A stretch of DNA of 64,000 bases from CALFCX01 sp041650595 (lineage in GTDB: Bacteria > Margulisbacteria > WOR-1 > JAKLHX01). The stretch is from positions 1 through 64,000 of the forward strand of contig JBAZKW010000004.1 in the NCBI GenBank assembly GCA_041650595.1, given 5' to 3'. The translations under genes were made by a program, and so were the position numbers. Positions 34,671-41,590 of the stretch are shown here, in pieces; the stretch's first letter is position 1, and the number at the start of each line of letters is the position of its first letter. The notes under the pieces were generated by a model that saw only the letters and a program-made list of their open reading frames with translations, was not told the DNA's origin and ran no database searches.

Positions 34671-36125
34671 GTGTACGAACAAGTATTCAAAAATATCGAT
34701 GACGTGCTGCGTAAAGATGCGGGCTGTAGCAGTGAGCTTGATTATGTCGAGCAGACCTCATGGGTCCTCTTTTTGAAATATCTGGACGATCTGGAAGAAA
34801 CCAAGAAAACCGAAGCCGCGCTTGCAGGGAAGAAATACGAATATATTATCGATCCGAAGTTCAGGTGGGAAGTATGGGCAGCTCCAAAAACTTCGTCAGG
34901 CAAGCTTGATCACAACAAAGCGCTGGTAGGGGACGATTTAAAAGACTTTGTTGATCACAGGCTGTTTCCTTATCTTAAAAAGTTTAAATCTGAAGCGGAA
35001 AGCCCGGATACTATTGAGTATAAGGTCGGAGAGATATTTAGCGAACTCAAGAATAAAATTCAGAGTGGCTATAACCTGCGCGAAGTTATTGATAAGGTTG
35101 ATAGCTTGAGGTTTCGCTCTCATAAAGAAAGACATGAGCTTTCGCATTTGTATGAAAGCAAGATCAAGAACATGGGAAATGCCGGCAGAAATGGCGGCGA
35201 ATACTATACTCCAAGACCGTTGATAAAAGCGATCGTTAAGGTTGTTGCTCCAAAAATCGGAGACAAGATATATGACGGCGCTGTCGGGTCGGCGGGGTTT
35301 CTGGTCGAGGCGTTTGAATATTTAAAGGAAAGCAAAAAGCTTTCTACACATGATATGGATGTCCTCCAGAAAAAAACTTTTTATGGCAAGGAAAAGAAGT
35401 CTCTCGCCTATATCATAGGCATCATGAATATGATCCTGCATGGGATCGAAGCGCCCAACATTATCCATACAAATACTTTAGCGGAAAACATCTCCGATAT
35501 TCAGGAGAAGGACCGCTATGACATCGTTCTTGCCAATCCTCCCTTTGGCGGCAAGGAAAGGCCCGAAGTCCAGCAAAACTTTCCGATAAAGACAGGTGAA
35601 ACCGCGTTTTTATTCCTTCAGCATTTCATAAAGATACTTAAAGCCGGGGGGCGCGCGGGGATCGTTATCAAGAATACTTTTCTTTCAAACACGGACAACG
35701 CGTCGGTATCGCTGCGAAAGCTTCTGCTTGAAAGCTGTGATCTTTATGCCGTGCTCGATCTGCCGGGCGGGACATTTACCGGGGCCGGAGTAAAAACGGT
35801 CATCTTATTCTTTGAAAAAGGAAAGCCGACAAGAAAAGTCTGGTATTACCGGCTCGATCCCGGACGGAACCTTGGCAAGACCAACCCGTTGAACGAGCGC
35901 GATTTGGCTGAATTTATTAAACTTCAGAAAACAAAAGCTGATTCTGATAATTCTTGGTCAGTGAATATCAAGGACGTCGAGAAAAAGACATTTGACCTCT
36001 CGGTCAAGAATCCGAATAAGGGTGGGGAAGTTGCATTGAGGAAGCCGCAAGCGATTTTGGCAGAGATTAAAGATCTCGATAAGAGGTCTGGAAATATATT
36101 GAGAAAATTGCATAAAGTGATTTAA
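34671..36125 (+). CDS. hsdM: Type I restriction-modification DNA methyltransferase, M subunit
   Basis: N6-adenine methyltransferase of a type I system. It has 484 residues from a GTG start with AAGGA upstream. The N-terminal HsdM_N domain (about 1-150, KDAGCSSELDYVEQTSWVLFLKYLDDLE) is followed by the Rossmann methylase domain with the SAM-binding DGAVGSAGFLVEAF (about residue 201) and catalytic NPPF (about 288), then a C-terminal helix that contacts HsdS. YYTPRPLI precedes the SAM site as expected. The next gene overlaps its stop by one base. Together with HsdS it makes the modification enzyme that protects the host DNA. Confidence 0.95.
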   Translation: MYEQVFKNIDDVLRKDAGCSSELDYVEQTSWVLFLKYLDDLEETKKTEAALAGKKYEYIIDPKFRWEVWAAPKTSSGKLDHNKALVGDDLKDFVDHRLFPYLKKFKSEAESPDTIEYKVGEIFSELKNKIQSGYNLREVIDKVDSLRFRSHKERHELSHLYESKIKNMGNAGRNGGEYYTPRPLIKAIVKVVAPKIGDKIYDGAVGSAGFLVEAFEYLKESKKLSTHDMDVLQKKTFYGKEKKSLAYIIGIMNMILHGIEAPNIIHTNTLAENISDIQEKDRYDIVLANPPFGGKERPEVQQNFPIKTGETAFLFLQHFIKILKAGGRAGIVIKNTFLSNTDNASVSLRKLLLESCDLYAVLDLPGGTFTGAGVKTVILFFEKGKPTRKVWYYRLDPGRNLGKTNPLNERDLAEFIKLQKTKADSDNSWSVNIKDVEKKTFDLSVKNPNKGGEVALRKPQAILAEIKDLDKRSGNILRKLHKVI

Positions 36126-37042
36126 TGACTGTTGATGCAGGTGTGAATATAATGGATACAAAAAAACTCGACTTCAACAAGAAAAACGCGATGATACAGC
36201 TTGCAGGTTCTTGCTTTTGGTTCTGGAACACATTTTATTATTTTCTTAATAGTTGCGGACTTGCACCATCTGCATACGAACAATTTGGAAAAAGTGTGGG
36301 TAAATATCAAGTAATGAGATCATTATTGGAATTACTTGAAAGACAAGAAAGACACGATTTGATATTGAATATTGCAACGGGCTTTTATAATCTGAAGCTG
36401 TCAGAAGATGGGATTGATCTTAAAAAAGCCAAACAACTATTAGATGAATTCAGGAAAAGTACAGGCGAAACACTTGTTGAGACCGAGGCAGAAAAGAAGG
36501 AGCAAGTAAGAAGAATTACTGAGCAAAAGAAGATGTTTGAGGAAAAGCAGGTGCGTAGCAGAAGAATTGTAGAACTAAAGAATGTTTATACTCAATTAAG
36601 CTGCAGTTCTGATAAGCAAAAGAGAGGCTACGATATTGAATCGCTATTCTTCGATTTGTTGTCGATTGAAGAATTCGAAAATACGAAACCGTTTAGAAAT
36701 CCTGGCGAACAGATAGACGGGCATTTTAAATATGAGAAGTTTGATTATCTCGTCGAGATTAAATGGACACAAGACACGGCCAAACAAGAAGACCTGTCTG
36801 TATTTGACGGAAAAATAAGAGGGAAAGCCCAGAGCACACGAGGCCTTTTTCTTTCAATAAATGGATTTGATAGTCAGGCGGTATTAAAATACAAGACAGA
36901 TTCACCCAGGATCATATTAATGGATGGGCAAGATCTGTTTATTGTTCTTGATGAGAGAACAACATTTTATGATCTTATGAAATATAAAGTAGATCAATTG
37001 GTTAGAAAAGGAGAGGTATATGCTAAATTCAATGGTGCGTAG
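36125..37042 (+). CDS. PD-(D/E)XK nuclease-like protein between hsdM and hsdS
   Basis: Not a standard type I subunit. It has 305 residues. The N-terminal 150 residues are helical with a charged coiled coil (EAEKKEQVRRI). The C-terminal half (about 165-270) has a restriction-endonuclease-like pattern: a conserved acidic position in RGYDIESLFFDLL, then Asp in GEQIDGHFKYE, then the ExK motif in YLVEIKW. This is the arrangement of Mrr-like nucleases, so it may cut DNA, but the family could not be named. It is encoded in phase with hsdM (one-base overlap). Codons and base composition look more AT-rich than in the flanking core genes. Confidence 0.6.
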   Translation: MTVDAGVNIMDTKKLDFNKKNAMIQLAGSCFWFWNTFYYFLNSCGLAPSAYEQFGKSVGKYQVMRSLLELLERQERHDLILNIATGFYNLKLSEDGIDLKKAKQLLDEFRKSTGETLVETEAEKKEQVRRITEQKKMFEEKQVRSRRIVELKNVYTQLSCSSDKQKRGYDIESLFFDLLSIEEFENTKPFRNPGEQIDGHFKYEKFDYLVEIKWTQDTAKQEDLSVFDGKIRGKAQSTRGLFLSINGFDSQAVLKYKTDSPRIILMDGQDLFIVLDERTTFYDLMKYKVDQLVRKGEVYAKFNGA

Positions 37043-37072
37043 TTGCCCTCAACAGAAATATATTGATCTTAT

Positions 37073-38842
37073 ATGAAAATCATTGAAAAGATTGAAATAA
37101 AACATTTCAGATCCTTTGATGGAGGTGTTGGCCAAACAAAGATTGAAGTTCTCGAATTAAAAGATATTAACATCTTTTCTGGCGCAAATGATTCAGGGAA
37201 ATCGAATATTCTTAGGGTTTTAAACCTATTTTTTAATAACGAAGTATCCCCTGGGGTTCCGTTTGATTTAGACCGAGACTTGTCGAAAATTCAAAAGAAT
37301 CGTAGTGATGTTAAAGCAAAAACAAAAAGAGAAAGCGGAAAAAAAGATGTTAGGCAAAAAGACTTATGGGTAAAAATAAGGGTGTATTTTAAAAAGGAAC
37401 AAGGGGGTGTGTTGCCCGAGAGATTCTTCGTTGAGAAAACATGGGACAAAAATGGACTCCATCCTAGCAAAAAACACAACATTAAAAAGAATGCAGATTT
37501 TAAGAGGGCGAGAGCACAGGAAGGACAGCTTTCACAATTCTTGCATAATATTAGTTTTGAGTATGTTCCAGCCGTTAAGGATAGACAATTTTTTAATCTG
37601 TTATTTAAAAAGCTGCAAAACTACCTATTTGAAAAACAAGACAAGAAAAATGATAATAAGTTTACAAAGCATTCATTGAAGTTCAATGATTTATTAAAAA
37701 CAGAAACTCAGAGCCTCTTCGATGAATTTAAAAAGAATGTTGGAATTGATGCAGGATTTAGAATACCAGAAACACTAGTTGACTTTTTTAGGACTCTTGG
37801 AGTTGAGACCGAAAATGGGATCTCTCTTTTTGATAGAGGGGATGGCATACAAGCAAGATTTATTCCAGATATTCTAAACGAGATTTCAAGGGATTCACGG
37901 AAGAAGGTGATTTGGGGTTCTGAAGAACCTGAAAATTCATATGAGCCTCTTCGGTGCTTTGAGCTTGCTCAGGACTTTGTAAAATATTCGGAAAAAAAGC
38001 AAATCTTTATCACTTCTCACGCTTTCCCGTTTATAGGACTTAAGGGGGACAATGTCGCTTCATTCAGAGTGAAGAACGAGGGGAATGTTTCTAGAGTCGG
38101 CATGATAAATTGGAATCAGCGGACCATTAAAGGGATTGGGTTTGAAAATGACACGGATGAACTGGAAAAAGAGGTTGGTATTTTAGAGATGTACTTAAGG
38201 ATGAGCACTCATCTGGGTAGAGAGGTGAATAAAAGAAAGTATTACGTCTTTGTTGAGGACTCAAAAAAGCAAATTTATAAGATAGCCTGGTTGAAATTGA
38301 ATAATTGTAACCCTACAAAGGAAAGCTTTGAAAAATTATTTGACGAAAAATCACCATTTAACATTTTTGATAAAAACGGGTCAAAGAATCTATATAATTA
38401 TCTGGATGCGCCTGCTATAGATGAATTGGAAAAACAGAAGATCATTGGCATTTTTGATTTTGATGCTAGTTATCATGATTTTAATGGTTTGCATAGTGCC
38501 AGATGGGATAGTGTTTCTGGGAATAAGAATAATTGCCTTTATAGGAAAAGGAAAAATCACAACTGTTTTTATGCCCTTCTTATCCCTGTTCCGTTATCCC
38601 GAAACGCTTATGCTGATATTTGTTTTACCCATAGTTATTTGATCTTGGAACATCTGTTTGAAGATGATGCTTTGAATAAAATTAGCTGTTTGGATGGTTT
38701 CTCTACTCCTAGCGGAGGAGCAAGAATTACTAAAATAAAAGGAAGAGGGGCTCTCTGGGAACAACTCTTTAAGTTGCCCAAAAAAGACTTTAGTAACTTT
38801 AAGCCTCTTTTTAATAGAATAAATGAATTATTTGGATTATGA
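37073..38842 (+). CDS. OLD-like AAA ATPase with TOPRIM-type C terminus
   Basis: A 589-residue ATPase of the SMC/OLD group. Walker A is GANDSGKSN (about residues 37-45), the signature-like stretch is DRGDGIQARF, Walker B is VIWGSEEPENS and the switch histidine is in TSHAF. The C-terminal third has two short motifs at the right spacing for a TOPRIM nuclease: VFVEDSKKQ (about 392) and IFDFDAS (about 459, the DxD). OLD-family enzymes couple ATPase and TOPRIM nuclease, as in the GajA protein of Gabija defence. It overlaps hsdS by four bases, so it is translated with it. AT-rich like the preceding gene. Function in this locus is inference. Confidence 0.7.
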   Translation: MKIIEKIEIKHFRSFDGGVGQTKIEVLELKDINIFSGANDSGKSNILRVLNLFFNNEVSPGVPFDLDRDLSKIQKNRSDVKAKTKRESGKKDVRQKDLWVKIRVYFKKEQGGVLPERFFVEKTWDKNGLHPSKKHNIKKNADFKRARAQEGQLSQFLHNISFEYVPAVKDRQFFNLLFKKLQNYLFEKQDKKNDNKFTKHSLKFNDLLKTETQSLFDEFKKNVGIDAGFRIPETLVDFFRTLGVETENGISLFDRGDGIQARFIPDILNEISRDSRKKVIWGSEEPENSYEPLRCFELAQDFVKYSEKKQIFITSHAFPFIGLKGDNVASFRVKNEGNVSRVGMINWNQRTIKGIGFENDTDELEKEVGILEMYLRMSTHLGREVNKRKYYVFVEDSKKQIYKIAWLKLNNCNPTKESFEKLFDEKSPFNIFDKNGSKNLYNYLDAPAIDELEKQKIIGIFDFDASYHDFNGLHSARWDSVSGNKNNCLYRKRKNHNCFYALLIPVPLSRNAYADICFTHSYLILEHLFEDDALNKISCLDGFSTPSGGARITKIKGRGALWEQLFKLPKKDFSNFKPLFNRINELFGL

Positions 38843-39942
38843 CGAACTATAATCTTCGTGAATGGCAAACAAAAAAACTTGGCGAGGTGTGCGAGGTGAT
38901 CGCAGGGCAATCACCGGAAGGTAAATATTACAATAAAATAGGCGATGGCTTACCGTTTTATCAGGGGAAAAAGGAATTTGCGGAAAAGTATCTAGGAGCT
39001 CCGACTATTTGGACCACTGAAACCACTAAAATATCTCAATCTGGCGATATCTTAATGTCAGTCAGAGCACCCGTCGGGCCGATCAATTATGCCACGGGGA
39101 AAATTTGTATAGGTCGCGGCCTTGCAGCTATAAGGGCTGGAAAACAAATTGATCAAGACTATTTGTTCTATTTCTTGCGCGAACATGAAAGCGAAATTGT
39201 CGGGAATGCCGGTGCGGTATTTAGTTCAATTAGTAAAACTCAAATTGAAGGTATTGAGATTCCTCTTCCCCCTCTCCCCATCCAACACCGCATCGTGAAA
39301 ATGCTCGATAAAGTCTTTGCTGATATAGACAAGGCCAAACAAAATGCCGAAAAGAACCTGCAAAATGCGAAAGAGCTGTTTGAGTCGTATTTGCAGAATG
39401 TTTTTGCTGATCCCGGCAAGAAATGGGAAGAGAAAAGATTTGACGAGGTGTGTGTGCTACAAAGAGGATTTGATTTGCCAACACATTCAAGAAATGCGGG
39501 CAGTCATCCCCTGGTAAGCTCCAATGGCATTACAGATAATATCGATCTTTGGAAAGTGAAAGCACCTGGTGTTGTGACAGGACGTAGCGGAACCATCGGT
39601 AATATTCATTATATTGAAGAAGACTTTTGGCCATTAAACACAGCACTTTATATAAAAGACTTTCGAGGTAATAATGAGCGATGCGTATATTATTTCTTGA
39701 AACAATTTGGTCTCGCAAGATATGGTTCTGGAGCAGGAGTACCCACATTGAATAGGAATAATGTCCATGTAATAAGTGTTTTATTTCCAATATCACTTTC
39801 CGAACAACGCGCTATCGTCAAAAAGCTTGATTCCCTTTCCGCTGAAACGAAAAAACTGGAAGCGATTTATCAAAAAAAACTGGACGATCTGGAAGAGCTT
39901 AAAAAATCCGTGCTGAAGAAGGCGTTTGCGGGGGAATTGTGA
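38839..39942 (+). CDS. hsdS: Type I restriction-modification specificity subunit S
   Basis: Determines the DNA sequence recognised by the type I complex. It has 367 residues with the usual two halves: target-recognition domain 1 (about 1-140), conserved helical region 1 (IVKMLDKVFADIDKAKQNAEKNLQNA), target-recognition domain 2 (about 195-315), and conserved helical region 2 (IVKKLDSLSAETKKLEAIYQKKLDDLE). PLPPLPIQHRIV before the first spacer is typical. It overlaps the ATPase gene by four bases. It ends with KKAFAGEL, a common C terminus of HsdS. The recognition sequence cannot be predicted from this alone. Confidence 0.95.
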   Translation: MTNYNLREWQTKKLGEVCEVIAGQSPEGKYYNKIGDGLPFYQGKKEFAEKYLGAPTIWTTETTKISQSGDILMSVRAPVGPINYATGKICIGRGLAAIRAGKQIDQDYLFYFLREHESEIVGNAGAVFSSISKTQIEGIEIPLPPLPIQHRIVKMLDKVFADIDKAKQNAEKNLQNAKELFESYLQNVFADPGKKWEEKRFDEVCVLQRGFDLPTHSRNAGSHPLVSSNGITDNIDLWKVKAPGVVTGRSGTIGNIHYIEEDFWPLNTALYIKDFRGNNERCVYYFLKQFGLARYGSGAGVPTLNRNNVHVISVLFPISLSEQRAIVKKLDSLSAETKKLEAIYQKKLDDLEELKKSVLKKAFAGEL

Positions 39943-39946
39943 TCCA

Positions 39947-39991
39947 AGTTAGTTTGTATCTATCTCTTGATGTAATGTATACAAACTAACT
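39947..39991. repeat. AT-rich inverted repeat just after hsdS, with alternating half-sites
   Basis: AGTTAGTTTGTAT (39947-39959) and its exact reverse complement (39979-39991) flank a 19-base centre, four bases after the hsdS stop. Related half-sites of the form TTTGTAT(A)C follow in alternating orientation up to about 40020 (four in total). It has no T-tract, so it is a poor terminator. It may be a binding array for a regulator. Confidence 0.65.
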
Positions 39992-40086
39992 ATTTTGTAT
40001 ACATCTAAAAATGATACAAATCAATATGAGACACTAAAAAATGGCTAATATATTGGAAAAAAATGGGGCTGAAACACTAGCGGATC

Positions 40087-40240
40087 GATAGGTATAGAAT
40101 ATGTCTGAAACATGTCTAATTAGACCTATTGTAAAAAAGGTTAACTGTTTAAAAAAGAAATTTCTTGGTAGATTATAGCATAGAAACATGTTGACAATAG
40201 GTCCATGATAGGTATAAAATATGTCTAATTAGACCTATTG
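40087..40240 (+). repeat. Two copies of an operator-like sequence in the 307-base gap before fic
   Basis: The gap 39943-40249 has no gene. Copy 1 (40087-40131) and copy 2 (40207-40240) both read GATAGGTATA(G/A)AATATGTCT... and both contain the perfect palindrome GTCTAATTAGAC (40114-40125 and 40223-40234) followed by CTATTG. Copy 1 has an extra inserted 11 bases. In copy 2 the palindrome extends to 22 bases (40218-40239) with one mismatched pair. It looks like a duplicated operator. Confidence 0.75.
40191..40218 (+). promoter_or_regulatory. fic-hsdR promoter overlapping a palindromic operator
   Basis: A perfect -35 TTGACA (40191-40196) and TATAAA (40213-40218) at 16-base spacing. The palindrome GTCTAATTAGAC lies at about +1 (40223-40234), so a protein bound there would block the start of transcription. 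GGAGG (40240-40244) and the ATG at 40250 follow immediately. Confidence 0.65.
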
Positions 40241-40249
40241 GAGGTATCA

Positions 40250-41590
40250 ATGCAATATATTTTAATAGTTCCGGATTTGAAGAGAGTTAGGATTGATCAA
40301 GTAAGTAAGGCAATTACCGGTCCCGAAAATAAAGAAATCCTTAAATATATAAAAAGAATGACAAGTTCAGAGCATTTGTATTGGGATACATTTCGGTATA
40401 AAGAACCTTCTCCGGAAGGTTATTCAAAAGAAGAATTATGGTTCATTATAAAGTACATTCGCGAGACGCAATCTGTTAGAACATCAATTAAGGATAAAAA
40501 CAGTGGCTATTTTTCCTGGATAAAATTAGATTATTTTGAGCAGTTATTCCATGAGTTGGATATGAATACAGGCGGAGAGCTGTTTGTTGAAAAAGGTGGT
40601 TTTAATAAGGCGAATAAACAAAAGCTGATAATGCGGGGAATAATGGAAGAAGCAATAGCATCCTCGCAATTGGAAGGGGCTGCCACGAGTAGGCAGGCTG
40701 CAAAAAAAATGTTAAGAGAAGGGAGGAAGCCTGTCAATAAGTCCGAACAAATGATTGTCAATAGTTATGCATCCATGAAAGCAATAGAGGAAAGTTATAA
40801 AGACAAGGCAATGAGCATGGATTTGCTTATGGAACTGCATGGTCTGATAACAAAGGATACTCATGATTCCGCTGATGAGAAGCCGAGGATGCGAAAAGAT
40901 GGAGAGCCCGTTTGTGTTACAGATGAAACAAACGGTCTTGTCTACCATCAGGGTCCGGAAACAGAATTTGTTAAAAAAGAACTTGATAAGTTAATAAAAT
41001 TTGCAAACGACGAATCGGAAAGTGATGGATTTGTCCACCCGGTCATAAAAGGAATAATGCTGCACTTTTGGATGGGATATCTACATCCATTTACTGATGG
41101 GAATGGTCGCCTTGCACGGATGTTGTTTTATTGGTACTTGATTAAAAAGGGATATTGGGCTTTTGTTTATTTGCCGATATCCAAAATCATTAAACGATCG
41201 CCTAAACAATATATCATGGCCTATGTATATAGCGAGCAAGACGATAATGATTTGACCTATTTTATCGATTACAACCTTAAAAAGATCCAATTGGCATTAA
41301 AAGAATTTTCGGAATATGTAAAGAAACAGTCTGCTAATAATATTCAAATGAAGAAAAAGTGCGAAGCTAGATACCATTTAAATCTTAGGCAAGTTCAATT
41401 GCTTCAATATCTCAACAATGAGCCTGATGAGCGGACAACGCTGACAATACATATGAATATAAACCAAATTGCCAAAATGACAGCTATTACGGATTTGAGA
41501 GGTCTGATTGAAAAAGGTTTTTTGAGGCATGAGAAAATCGGAAGAAATGTGTTTTATTATGCTACTGAAAAGGTGAAAGAGTTATTTTGA
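40250..41590 (+). CDS. Fic-domain protein with N-terminal inhibitory motif and C-terminal winged helix
   Basis: Fic enzymes transfer AMP or related groups to hydroxyl side chains of target proteins. It has 446 residues starting at ATG 40250, with GGAGG upstream (an in-frame TTG at 40238 is inside the operator). The catalytic loop HPFTDGNGRLAR (about residues 278-289) is intact. An inhibitory motif SSQLEG (138-143) precedes the core, which marks a class II Fic protein whose glutamate obstructs ATP until relieved. The C terminus (about 395-446, INQIAKMTAITDLRGLIEKGFLRHEKIG) reads as a winged helix that may bind DNA. The gene overlaps hsdR. Its target is unknown. Confidence 0.9.
   Translation: MQYILIVPDLKRVRIDQVSKAITGPENKEILKYIKRMTSSEHLYWDTFRYKEPSPEGYSKEELWFIIKYIRETQSVRTSIKDKNSGYFSWIKLDYFEQLFHELDMNTGGELFVEKGGFNKANKQKLIMRGIMEEAIASSQLEGAATSRQAAKKMLREGRKPVNKSEQMIVNSYASMKAIEESYKDKAMSMDLLMELHGLITKDTHDSADEKPRMRKDGEPVCVTDETNGLVYHQGPETEFVKKELDKLIKFANDESESDGFVHPVIKGIMLHFWMGYLHPFTDGNGRLARMLFYWYLIKKGYWAFVYLPISKIIKRSPKQYIMAYVYSEQDDNDLTYFIDYNLKKIQLALKEFSEYVKKQSANNIQMKKKCEARYHLNLRQVQLLQYLNNEPDERTTLTIHMNINQIAKMTAITDLRGLIEKGFLRHEKIGRNVFYYATEKVKELF

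Noticed and set aside
36125..38842. A complete Gabija or DISARM system
   Set aside because: The OLD-like ATPase is alone without a GajB helicase, and no DISARM helicase or phospholipase D is present. Only a general resemblance of the ATPase remains.
39943..40249. Small RNA or tRNA in the gap before fic
   Set aside because: No cloverleaf or CCA end is visible. The DNA is explained by repeats, a promoter and operator-like palindromes.
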